From assembly GCA_918026815.1 (NCBI GenBank), contig CAKJVC010000073.1, positions 62,001 through 126,000 on the forward strand: 64,000 bases of DNA. The letters are read 5' to 3'. This DNA is from Chalara sp. BL73 (lineage: Eukaryota; Ascomycota; Leotiomycetes; Helotiales). Every line of letters starts with the position of its first letter. Positions within the stretch are counted from its first letter, which is position 1. Positions 44,001 to 54,721 of this stretch are shown here, piece by piece. A program made the translations under genes and the position numbers. The notes beneath the pieces are model-generated. The model made no database searches. It had not been told where the DNA came from and saw nothing but the letters and a program-made list of their open reading frames with translations.

Positions 44001-45905
44001 CATCTCCAGACATATCGCAGAGTTGAATAAGCGAGGCCGGGTCTCCTAAGGATAGCAGCAGTGCCCCAACGGCGGCCTGCGCTGCGCTGAAGCCCTGAGA
44101 ACCCAGGAATGAGTGCCAGGAAAGCGCTCCGCTGGCTGTAGGCGTCATTCGCAGCAGGTCAGGACGTCCGTCGCTGGTCAGGTCGACTGAACAGAAATCA
44201 CCTGGGTCGTCGATAATAGGGTTCGACTCGAAAAGGACAAAGTTTAGCTATCCGCCATCCTCCTCACGCTCGTAAAAGCCGCGGAGACTGCCGTTATCGG
44301 CGGTGACTACAACATCTAGCAGCTCGTTTCTGCTAACATCCTCAAAATGCCAGTCCGCCACAGAAAGCAGCGCCGTGCTTAGCGTTGTAGCTATCGGGCA
44401 CGGGTCTCCAACCAAGAAATGGCTATCTTTGGCAAAGTTCCGCTGGTAGTACTATGCAGCGCCTTCAGCCTTGGTGAAGACGCCAGGCGCACTCTCGCCG
44501 TCAAGGTCGATCCACTGCGCCGTCGAAGTGTTTAGGCCAGACATGCGCAAGTCCAGCTCTTCGACCGGGAGAGCTGCGAGCGAGGGAGGACCTTGGGTGT
44601 AGGCAAACTCGACCGGTGGAAGAGAGAGTGTCCAGTAGTCGGCCTTTCCTCTAGGACTATGGCCTTTCTGGACGCACGATCGAAGGAAGGTGGCGCTCGA
44701 GCGTGCGTCTGTCTCGTACCCAAAGCACGTCGAGGAGACCAGACAGTCCCGTCGGCTGAGCTCGGACGAGAAGTGATGGAACATGAGGATGCGGTGGCAC
44801 CGGCGGTAGGTGCGTATCTCAAAGCCGCTGTTGTAGACCGAGAAGGGGTCGGGCCGGACCTCTCAGCCGTGCTCCTCTTCAGTGGTCGGCCGTTCGTCCT
44901 CGTGCTCGCCGTAATCGAAGACAACCTCAAAAAGCCACTCGGAAGGCCGAGACACGACGCTCCACTGGTCCACACTGCGGCTTGGAATAGTGTTTCCGTA
45001 CGCAATGGACTTGAGGTAGCGCTGTGGCGAGGATGGGCGGGCTTCTTCAAACACATCCCGCTCATGATAGACTCCCACACTATCCTCAGCCTTGTAAGTG
45101 TACGAAACGTGGTTTCCTCAGCTATTATATTTTTCCGACGCAAGCTACGAGAATGTTTTCCTATGCGAGTCCAAGCTCTCACTGCCGCCGCGGCAGAAGA
45201 CCTGGTCGTTGTCCCTCCGGCCATAGATAGTAACGACATTGGTCGAGGACGTCGTTCGCCAAAACGTGTTATTCCTGGCAGGTCTTGTCTACCGCTCGAT
45301 GCGCGTCGGTTGTGACTCGACTCGGGGGCGGTACTCGTGGACCCAGTAGCCATCGATGGCCTTGACGGGCGTATCCGAGGGGACCAGGTCGCCCAGGCGA
45401 GAGTGGACAAAGGTATCGCTATCATCGTCGTAGGTCGGGATAGTCAAGGTCTTGCGCGCGATTTGGTCGACGCCAGCCAGGCACTATCCCATGCCGAAAA
45501 CGCTGTTCGCCGCAGCAGCTCCAGATCCATACTCGAGGCTCAGGGCCAGCCCGGCACCGACGCGTTTTGCGGTAGTTTCGATGGGAATCGTGCAGGCTGC
45601 ACCGCCAGTCTGGGAATTGACTTTGACGTTAAACCTCTCCGACAGCGAGCGGCGGCTGGCGCTTTGGGCGGCCATCCGTGCCGGCCCATCATCGACGGAA
45701 AGCGGATCATGGCCCGAATCCCGGCCATAGGTTGGTGTATCCGCCGTTGCTTGCGCAAGGAGATGATTCTTCTGCGCGATTCTATGAGCTTCTTTTCCAT
45801 GCCTATAAGTTTCGGGAGCACAATACGACTTAGCACACTTACATCCGCCGAAGCCACTTTTCCCCTTCGGACCGACGCACGGCTAAAGGAGGCCATGACG
45901 ATAGC
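41031..45905 (-). pseudogene. TcB-like (SpvB/FG-GAP) part of a fused TcB-TcC toxin gene
   Basis: From about 45905 downward the minus strand follows TcB order: the N-terminal SpvB-type block (ERFNVKVNSQTGGAACTIPI then LEYGSGAAAANSVFG), the YDDDSDTF segment, the FDYGEHEDERP and FHHFSSELSRRD blocks, and FG-GAP/VCBS-like repeats (SLIQLCDMSGDGLADIVKI, RTADLTGSGTADLIYV). The rest of the TcB beta-propeller and early RHS repeats extends to 41 kb. With the TcC part the span is about 7.4 kb, the size of a complete fused B-C subunit, so loss was by point mutation rather than deletion. I see more than ten stops, most TAG, plus some frame changes. Orientation is opposite to the TcA fragment. Confidence 0.75.
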
Positions 45906-45924
45906 AGGTTTGCTCAATCGTTAA

Positions 45925-46416
45925 AGAGTGATTAGAACAGATTACAGTGGGCTTCGATTGCGGTGTTTTTTTTCTATACAGTCTGCAAGTTTATATAAGC
46001 CACACTTAGTCAGCACTAGACTGAATACGGTTAGTCTAGATTTTTGTCACTGTTGTAGCCTCAGGTTGCAAGCTGCTGCTTTTGGCATGTCGTAATTTGA
46101 GGCTTGTGCTAACCTTTTGTCAACGACAACAATGCGTCCTGTTCAACAGCAGTTAGCACTTAGGGTTAGGTCTATTGTGTAGGCGAAACGAACTCTTGTT
46201 CTCGTCGCTTATGGCAATGCTTAATTATCTTGTTGCAATTACTTCTGAACAAAAAGAGCATATTCGACGTTTCTCGAATCTTCTAGAACATAATCCATAA
46301 TCACCGCTTTGGGAATATAAAGGTATAAAGCATAGGCTTCCCTAGACTTCTTTTCTGGCTTAGTTAATAAAAATAAATAAGTATAAAGCAATTGATGTTT
46401 CATACAGTAGCTTGTA
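45925..46416. other. Spacer with a segment repeated upstream of the SesA gene
   Basis: No gene. Bases about 45980-46090 (starting near CAAGTTTATATAAGCCACAC) resemble 48600-48715 in the same orientation (GAGTTTATATGCGCCACAC, CAGCACTAG and GCTGCTTTT in the same order), indicating a diverged duplication. Confidence 0.45.
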
Positions 46417-47390
46417 TTATAGAACCTTAAACTCTTCCTGAAATCCGAGAAATGAAATTTGACCTGAAGAGTATCCTAAAACAAGGTTTCCGTTCCAAAC
46501 AGCTCTACAACTTGGTGACTGATAATTAGGAGGCAGCCAAAGAACTTTTATGTTCTTTTCTACTACCCAACTATCTAACACAGCTAGAGGAGGCAGTAGC
46601 TTGCCGTCAGGCGAGAAGGCTACTGACCTGACCTAGTCAGAGTGGCCCTTGAGCGTTTGGAGCGGTGCGCCTGTCGCGGCGTCCCAGAGCCGCACCGTCT
46701 CGTCGCCTGATCCCGAGACGACCTGCTTGCCGTTAGGCGAGAAAGCTACTGACCAGACCGAGCCAGAGTGGCCCTCGAGCGTCTGGAGGGCCGCGTTCCA
46801 ATGTGCTTGCATTTTGGGCTGTATTTTGATCCAAAGTAGGATATATTTCTTAAACTGTTTCCGAATAATGCTCTTTTCTGGGCAAAGACGAGGGCTGAAC
46901 AATATAACTGTAGTAGTGTCTTTTCAATTAATGATTGGTAATTTCGGGCAAACCGCTTTGCATCATAGATAAATTCATATAGACTAGGTGATTCAGTAGA
47001 CTTGGAATCAGTTAGTAGACTTCCTTACATTATTATAGTTAAAGCATAAAATAAATAGTAAAGACTTACTCTAAGAAAATTCTCAAGTTTATGTATCGCA
47101 AGTATCCCACTTATTACACTTTTCAAAAAGCTAAGAGCTTTTATCCAATAAAGAAAGTGCTCCTTTAGAAAGACATAGACAATGCCATTATCGCCAAAGC
47201 TAATTTTATTATGGCTAGCGCAAAGATGGTCAACCCAGTATATACACGAATAGCCTACCGTATTTAACGGGTTCGGGTTAGGCGGTATGACACTGTCGAT
47301 TGAGAATCCTAGAGCGTGTAATCCGTATATATCACGTCGCAATGTCTGAAACATAACCTCAAGCGACCTCGAGAACATCATATAGTTCAC
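46417..47390 (-). pseudogene. NACHT-WD40 (NLR) protein, 3' fragment
   Basis: The minus strand begins inside the region that follows NACHT in fungal NLRs (FSRSLEVMFQTLRRDIYGLH, YSCIYWVDHLCA), passes a likely intron near 47040-47085, then a shifted frame (SPSLYEFIYDAKRFARNYQS), and ends with one full WD40 repeat ([20 protein letters not shown], then [11 protein letters not shown]), a second repeat started with a TAG at a Trp position (46636), and the typical closing segment VLWLPPNY. The NACHT domain and the repeat array are missing. Frame breaks occur at the intron and near 46880. It is related to, but not a recent copy of, the NLR at 49056-53025. Confidence 0.65.
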
Positions 47391-47399
47391 TTCTGCTAT

Positions 47400-49055
47400 A
47401 CTACATCTAGACCTTTAGCCCGCACCAATTTTGACTATCGCCCCAGGCGATCATGGTCACATGCCACCAAGCCTTTTAAAGTCGGGGAGAATAAATTGAG
47501 ATCTGCATCATGTGAGTAGCCTTGGTCGCTACACAAGGGTCTAAAAGGGGGATAGCGCCCTTACCCTTTAAAGGGACCCCTGGCTTATCTGCTTGAGTCT
47601 TTTGGAACTGCGACTTGGCTCAGAAACAATTTTCTGGAGACTCTCAACTATCCTTTTGCGTTTTTTGGAAAGAAGACTTGGCTGAAGAGTGTCGTTCTTC
47701 AGGAACGTCTGACAATCCCCGACCACCTCCTTGATCACTCGGTCTGGATCTACCTCATCGCCTCAACCGCCAACTGGGAGTCTTATCATTCGCTGTTTAA
47801 CGTTGCGTATAACTATCAGGCTACAGCTCCATCCGTCTTTCTGCTGGGGACTAGGCTGGCCACCAAATTAGCGCATGGCAGTGCATGAGGAGGGTGTTTA
47901 CTTACCGCCTCAGTATATCCGAAATTCAAGTACTTGAATTCTTCCTGTCACGGATTAGCACGCTTTTCAATAGTCTGCCAAATCCACTTACTTCTATCTC
48001 TCGTTTTACTGGGGTTGACTTTGTTTTATGATGGATAACTTTATGGCTCGCCATCGAATCATAGTGGTATATCATCTTCGTTTGTTTATTGATCTCAACA
48101 GAATTATGATGTCCTCGACCTCGTTCGTACAATAAAGACCTAATGAATAGAGAATCTTTCAACAGAACTTGCGATTCAGTTCTCTATGAGAGTGCTAAAG
48201 GAATAGCTTTTCGTCAGTATTTAACAATCGAAGAGGAACTGCAAATTTGTCAACAATTCCACAGCACATGGCGTTGGAACAATCAAGTTATGTGGAGCGG
48301 CATGCTACGCGAATAGTTGAATCATTTTCGTCTATGTAGGTAACCTTTTTTGACATCACGAGATTGCTTTATTTCCCATCCTAGGGCTCTAAGCAACCAC
48401 TTTTTGAGGAAGCATGTGAGCAAGCTCAAGGAGGTGCGTATATCGACTATCAGATTTGCAATTTCAGTTTGGAAAGACGGTTGCAACTACTTGTTCACGC
48501 AAAGAGTTTTCACGGAACGGTCTCACGGGTGCGTAGGCAACGTAGATGGCTATTGAAGAGTGCAAAGATCACTGCGTTATTTTCTAGATACTTTTTCACT
48601 ATATCTTCGAGTTTATATGCGCCACACTTGATCAGCACTAGCTTTAATATAGTTAGTGTTGCTGCTTGTTATTTTTGTAGCTTTAGATTATCAGTTGCTG
48701 CTTTTAGAAGTATGCTGGGGTTCTGGTCGATTGTCTGACACTTCAGACAATGCTTAGTCATGTTATTACTTTCGGTAGTTACAGCCACTGCTCTCGGCTT
48801 AACCCTCACCACCGTTTAACTGCGGCCGCCATGCCTATTTATAGAATAGCTCAGCTGCTACCTTTATCATCTGCGACCTACTACCTAGTTTCCAGCCCAA
48901 CTTCATCATATCCTCCGTTTGCACAAACATCTGAGTCGACAAGCAGACTGTTGTCTTTCCAGACTTATTGAGTATGCTTGGCTCCTTTCTCTTAGCCTAC
49001 AAACAGCATCATAATTGGAAACTGTGCTAACCCTTCCCAGCGCTCGTATACAGAC
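47400..49055. other. Long intergenic region upstream of the SesA/NLR gene
   Basis: No gene can be supported in 1.6 kb. The 3' part (about 48600-49050) is pyrimidine-rich and presumably holds the promoter and leader of the SesA gene. A segment near 48600-48715 matches 45980-46090 imperfectly. Confidence 0.45.
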
Positions 49056-49727
49056 ATGTCGGGCGCTGAAGCAGGTCTTGGTCTTGGCCTAATAAGCTCT
49101 ATCATCACGATCATCGAAACCACCTATCAACTCTACGAAGCTGTCGAAGATGAAAAGGGCCTCCCGGCTAATTTCAAGAAGGCGGCGTCAAAACTACCGC
49201 TGATCTCGAAAATCCTTGACGATGCAGAAAAATATATCGAATCCGTACGAGACGAGGACAAGAAAGCTGGTCTCAAGCCTACCCTTGAAAGTTGCAAGCT
49301 TCAGGCAACACGTCTTCAGGACATCTTTACAAAGGCCATGCCAGACGAAGATGACTCGAGGTGGGATCGGTATGTGAAGGCAGCTCGCACAATTGGAAAG
49401 GGAGGTCGTATAGAGGATTTAGTTAGGGGGATCTTAGACAGCCTGCAACTCATGTCAATAAACTTCCCAGAAGTGGCATCACCAAGATCAAAACAGCAAT
49501 TGGAAAAGGCCGTTCAGGAAGTCTCTGAGATGGAACCTTCCTTGCCTGATGGTTTCGAGGAAGCGCCTGCATTTGCACACTATGGCAGTGGCGCCCAAAA
49601 TGTGAATACAGGTGGTGGAAGTCAGTATAACAACAACAGTACTGGCAATCAGAACAACGGTCCGGGTCAGCAATATATTGGCACAAATAACATTGGTACG
49701 CCTTCTACATCGCAGAAACCATCTTGA
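49056..49727 (+). CDS. SesA-domain protein with Gly/Asn/Gln prion-like tail (N-terminal part of the NLR)
   Basis: The 223-residue frame starts MSGAEAGLGLGLISSIITII and reads ETTYQLYEAV, PANFKKAASKLPLISKIL and LQATRLQDIFTKAMP, a good SesA N-terminal domain as found on fungal NACHT proteins. Residues about 175-215 are rich in Gly, Asn and Gln in a G-x-Q-x-N rhythm (GAQNVNTGGGSQYNNNSTGN), like amyloid signalling segments that link NLRs to effectors. In many fungal NLRs this module directly precedes NACHT. The NACHT frame begins 254 bases further on, so this may be a separate effector gene or the first exon of one NLR now split by a stop at 49725-49727. Confidence 0.7.
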   Translation: MSGAEAGLGLGLISSIITIIETTYQLYEAVEDEKGLPANFKKAASKLPLISKILDDAEKYIESVRDEDKKAGLKPTLESCKLQATRLQDIFTKAMPDEDDSRWDRYVKAARTIGKGGRIEDLVRGILDSLQLMSINFPEVASPRSKQQLEKAVQEVSEMEPSLPDGFEEAPAFAHYGSGAQNVNTGGGSQYNNNSTGNQNNGPGQQYIGTNNIGTPSTSQKPS

Positions 49728-49980
49728 AGGATCTTGTGTATTTGATAGGGTCGAAGTCGAGGAGAAATAAAACTTTTTCCTATCACACCTCTGCAAGCTC
49801 CAAGCACATGATGTCTATTTCTTAGTAAATCAATTTTCCAAGTCCACGACTAACATTATTGAAGATCAAAGTGTAACTATGCACAATCATGCTATTGGTA
49901 AGGCTGATCCTATATGCAAAAGTTCTTGCTAAAGACGCTTATAATTGGATAAAGCCCTTAGCTGACGGCTATCAGTAGAT

Positions 49981-52900
49981 ATGATGAGTCAATGCCTCCA
50001 AGATTTATGGGTGACAGATCCTGATGCCGACATGGATCGGATTGAGAGTACAAAAGATACCTTACTGAAAGACTGCTACGCATGGATTCTCGATGACCAG
50101 CACCTTCAATACTGGCAAAACAACGACGACTGTCGGCTTCTCTGGATGAATGGTGATCCCGGAAAAGGAAAAACGATGCTGATGATTGCTCTAATCCACG
50201 AGCTACGAGAACGTGCAAGCAGTGAATCAGCTACATTAGCCTTCTTCTTCTGCCAGAGTACTGAGCCCACACTCAACAATGTAGACTCAGTACTTCGAGG
50301 TCTTACTTGGAAGCTGGTTCACAAGGATCCCCAGTTGGCCCAAGACCTTATTGAAGAGTACAGGGCTAGAGGAAAAACCTGTTCGATGGTCCAAATACAA
50401 CAAGCAAAATATGTTCAATTCTTTCGAAGATATTGAACAATTCCGCACTTCCAAAAGTCTATATCCTCATTGATGCCGTAGACGAGTGTGATACAGGACG
50501 GGACCAACTGTTGGAATTCATTACCAAGAATGCAGCTGATCCGTCTTCGAAGGTAAAATGGCTCCTATCAAGTCGCAATTACCTCAAAATCCAAGAGATC
50601 TTAAACCCTCAAGATGACCGTCGCATTCTCAACTTAGAGCTGAATTCTTCGCATGTTTCTCAGGCAGTCAACACTTTTATTAACTACAAGAGCAACAAAC
50701 TGGCGAGACGGAAAAGGTATGCCAATGCTCTCCGGCTGGAAGTCAACCGTCAACTTAAAGAGAAGGCCGGATCGACTTTCCTCTGGGCGGCCCTTGTTTT
50801 CAAGGAGCTAGAGGTTGTGGAGGGCTGGGACGTGCTCGATGTGCTTGAAGAAATGCCGCCTGGGTTGGAACCACTCTATAATCGGATGATGCAGCACATT
50901 CAACAGCTACAGCGAAAAGATCCTGAATTCTGTCGTCGGATCCTATCCACTATGGCTGTCGCACACCGCCCACTTCACCTCCTCGAGTTAGGGGCCCTTT
51001 CTAGTCTGCCTGAGCAAATTTGCAACGATTTTGACAAGATTGTAAGGGTTGTTAATAAATGCGGCTCGTTCCTCACTATACGGAAAAATCGTGCCTATTT
51101 TATTCATCAATCTGCAAAGGACTTTTTGCTTAGGCAGGCATTTGACAAGGTGTGTTTCCTTCTGGTACAGTAAAAGTGAACTATACAATCTTCTCGAGAT
51201 CGCTACAAGTTATGTCCGAGACTCTACGACAAAACATTTATATGCTGGATCATCCCGGAACCTTTATTAATGACATCAAGCCGCGAAATCCAGATCCACT
51301 TACAGCTGTGCAATACTCTTGTGCTAATTGGGTGGAGCATTTCCTCATAACCCTAGGCCAAACTTCGGATCCCTAGAATGAATTATCTGATACCGGAGCT
51401 ATTCTTGCTTTCTTCCAGTGCCATTTCCTTCATTGGCTTGAGGCATTAAGTCTTATCGGGGGATTGTCTAAAAGCATTAGCATAGTCGACGACTTGCTAC
51501 GGATAGTAGTAGACGTAAGTTTCTCATGAATATCAAGTACGTGTATATACTTATATAATTTTGTTAGCTCGAGACAAGCACTAAACTTCCAGCATTCCTC
51601 CATGATGCAAAGCGTTTTATTAGTTTTTACTATCCAGTAATTAGCTCCTCACCTCTCCAACTCTACTCTTCGGCATTGATTTTTACTCCAAAGGCAACCA
51701 TTATTCGAAAGACATTCCAGGAAAATATACCGAACTGGATATTACAGCAACCGGTAATCGAGCCTAATTGGAATGCCTGCCAGCAGACACTCGAGGGCCA
51801 CAGCGATATAGTTAGATCTATAGCCTTCTCCCACGACTCGAAGCTGCTCGCATCGGGGTCTGACGACAATACGGTCAAGATCTGGGACCCGAGCACAGGC
51901 ACCTGCTAGCAAACGCTTAAGGGCTACATTAGTAGAGTTACTTCTGTAGTTTTCTCCCACGACTCGAAGCTGCTCGCGTCGAGGTGTAATAACGAAACGG
52001 TCAAGATTTAGGACCCGAGCACAGGCGCCTGCCAGCAGTCGCTTAAGGTCCACAGCAGTTGGGTTTATTTTATAGCTTTCTCCCACGACTCGAGGCTGCT
52101 CGCATCGGGGTCTAACAACAATACGGTCAAGATCTGGGACCCGAACACAGGCGCCTGCCAGCAGACACTCGAGGGGCACAGCGGTTGGGTCTTGTCTATA
52201 GCTTTCTCCCACGACTCAAAGCTGCTCGCATCGGGATCTGACGACAAGACGGTCAAGATCTGGGACCCGAACACAGGCGCCTGCCAGCAGACGCTTAAGG
52301 TCCACAGGGGTGGGGTCACTTCTGTAGCCTTCTCCCACGACTCGAAGCTGCTCGCATCGGGGTCTGGCGATAGGACGGTCAAGATCTGGGACCCGAGCAC
52401 AGGCGCCTGCCAGCAGACGCTCGAGGGGCACAGCGGTTAGGTCTTGTCTATAGCCTTCTCCCACGACTCAAAGCTGCTCGCATCGGGATCTGACGACAAG
52501 ACGGTTAAGATCTGGGACCCGAACACAGGCGCCTGCCAGCAGACGCTTAAGGTCTACAGGGGTAGAGTCACTTCTGTAGCTTTCTTTTACGACTCGAAGC
52601 TGCTCGCATCGGGGTCTAGTAATAAAACGGTCAAGATCTGGGACTCGAACACAGGCGTCTGCCAGCAGACGCTCGAGGGCCACAGCGGTTCGGTCTATTC
52701 TATAGCCTTCTCGCACGACTCAGACCTTCTCGTTAATGGTAATATCATCAAGGTGGACGGAATAGGATTCCTTACTACGGGTCAATATCCTCAAGAGGGA
52801 AAAGATGATACTTATCACCAAGAATTAAGTCTGAAAGGCTCGTGGGTCACGTTTAATACGCAGAAATTGCTCTGGCTACCACCCGACTACCGACCAGAAG

Positions 52901-53025
52901 AATTTGTTGTGTCGCCGTCGAAATCAATAATCGGCATTGGGTGTCGTACTGGGAATGTTTTCATTATCGGATTCTCTTTGGAAATTCTTCTGGAATACTT
53001 TAGATCGTGTTATAGAATGGAATGA
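49981..53025 (+). pseudogene. NACHT-WD40 NLR, nearly complete, broken by two frameshifts and four stops
   Basis: It opens CLQDLWVTDPDADMDRIEST, then Walker A GDPGKGKTMLM, ALAFFFCQST, the Walker B region YILIDAVDECD, and the winged-helix part ending YFIHQSAKDFLL. Next comes the linker with FSRSLQVMSETLR, an intron likely at about 51515-51567, and eight WD40 repeats (51772-52730) of 126 bp. The closing segment KLLWLPPDYRPEEF runs to TGA 53025. Breaks: one A missing from the A-run 50373-50377, an extra TG at 51151-51154, and in-frame TAGs at 51374, 51907, 52009 and 52438. The last three lie in WD repeats at Gln or Trp positions. WD repeats 3-7 are almost identical. NLRs of this type (HET-E/NWD-like) sense non-self and trigger cell death. 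Confidence 0.8.
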
Positions 53026-53572
53026 ACAGCTTTAAACATCAAGTTAACTAGCTAAAAAGGCACAAGAATTACATATTCATTTCGTTATTCCACTACGTAC
53101 TAAGGCATGTGATTGACCCACAATATCCGTTATAGATAGCTAAATTGTAGATAATACACTACCTACATTATGATTTGAAATTTTTATCCCAAATATCAAA
53201 CGCGATCCTAGAAGCTGGTTTAGAGGACCAGCTAAGCAAGTTTGCCACGGAGGGCCAATGCATTATGTCCTGGAATGTACGATCTCATCGGTTACGAGGA
53301 TCACATTCTTGTCCTGCGAGTTTTACCCAGGGTAGATGTGCTGAACACAACTCGTCGCGTACACAGATCGGTGTCGCCAAATGTACCTGTCAAAAATATT
53401 AATAACGTAATATCCAAATCACTGAAAATAAAAAACCATAACGTAGATATAACCTAAGAGTGTATTCTCTTATATTTTGACGTTTTTGATATTTTTGATA
53501 GAGGGTTAAGCTCGTATTATCGGCTTAAAGTCAAAGAATTTTAGTGATGTTCCTCGCTAAATAATTAGCAGT

Positions 53573-54049
53573 GTGGCCCTAACCTTGATCATGACTACCA
53601 ATCACATCACACGCCTCGATGAAGCACTCATACGACCTGGCCGTGCGGACAAGAAGGTCGAGTTCGGGCTCGCTGATAATGGAATGACGGCTGATCTCTT
53701 CTGTCACGTCTTCAAGCCCGTACAAAGCAACGTCGCTCTTCCAGAGGACGCTCAATCAGGAGAGAATAGAGAGGTCCATGAAGCTGCACTGAGTCAGAGA
53801 GAAGAGGCGGAGAGAGTTGAACGGTTGGCAAAGGAGTTTGCTGCTGAGGTGCCGGAACTGATATTCAGTCCAGCTGAAATTTCCTCGTTTCTTCTAGAAC
53901 ATAGGAAATCACCAGAGGACACCATTAACAATGTGGGGAATCTCATCTCGAAGTCCATTAGAGCAAAGCAGCCGAAGATATCCGGGGATGCCAAGCCTGA
54001 AGATACTCAGCCTGAGGTAGCCCGAGATTCCAAGTTAGTACGCATCTAA
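53573..54049 (+). pseudogene. BCS1-type AAA ATPase, C-terminal fragment
   Basis: The frame reads LIMTTNHITRLDEALIRPGR then ADKKVEFGLADNGMTADLF, the second region of homology of mitochondrial BCS1-like AAA proteins, with the arginine-finger block RPGR. A charged helical segment and the LEHRKSPEDTINNV tail follow. Walker A, Walker B and the BCS1 N-terminal domain are missing upstream, where no related sequence is found to 53030. Fungal genomes carry many BCS1-like paralogues beside the true complex III chaperone; this resembles those. It is 5'-truncated with no internal stop. Confidence 0.65.
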
Positions 54050-54721
54050 CGGAGCGTAAATCAAACTTTGCTAATAATCCAATTAACGTCCATCCCTGCG
54101 TGCCGAAAAAACCGGTGTGCCGAAAAAAATAATAGGTACTTTGACTTGAAGCATCTTAAAATCTGTGCACACTTTAATATCTCCTATAATTTTTCCTTGA
54201 TTGAAAGATGCCATGTTGTCAACCCGAAATTGCGCTTCTGCCGCCTTTGAAATTGTGCTTGCACAGAGGACGGTGGTTGTGTCCTCATGGCGTTGGCGGG
54301 GTGGAGGTCCAAATTCCAACCGAAGGAATGGTTAGAATTTGGTACCTGCTTCTCGCGCTAACCTATTTGGGCTTCAAGAAAGTAAAACTAATCAAAACCT
54401 GACCAGTCTTCTCATCTGGTTTGCACGCACCCACCAGTTTGTCTGCATTTCATCTGGTTAGTAGCAACCCCAATTAACAACAACGCCCAATACATTCTGA
54501 ACAAAATAAACCCTCAACTATGTTTATCAATTACAATTTTTTCATCGTGCTGCAATGTAATAGTTTCCACCATGTCGCTCAATTGTAACGACAGAATCGA
54601 GGACAGCAATTGAAGCATAGGACTTTTTCTTGTTGTCTGGGCCTTGGAATTACAATATTAGCTAGTTTATAACACCTTTAGTCAAGTTTACTACATATTG
54701 CTAGTCTACCATTATACTTGT
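54050..54721. other. Intergenic, nothing supported
   Basis: Convergent spacer between the AAA fragment and the HET-like relic. Only short open frames occur. Confidence 0.45.

Noticed and set aside
44593..45315. 240-residue plus-strand frame opposite TcB
   Set aside because: Antisense of the conserved TcB blocks; no family resemblance of its own.
34956..45905. UAG reassigned or read through as an amino acid
   Set aside because: TAG terminates normal-looking genes in the window (for example the 7TM gene), and the internal stops cluster in repeats and acquired genes together with frameshifts, which fits RIP decay.
51742..52716. Minus-strand repeated frames over the WD40 array
   Set aside because: They are the complement of the 126-bp WD40 repeats and mirror their periodicity.
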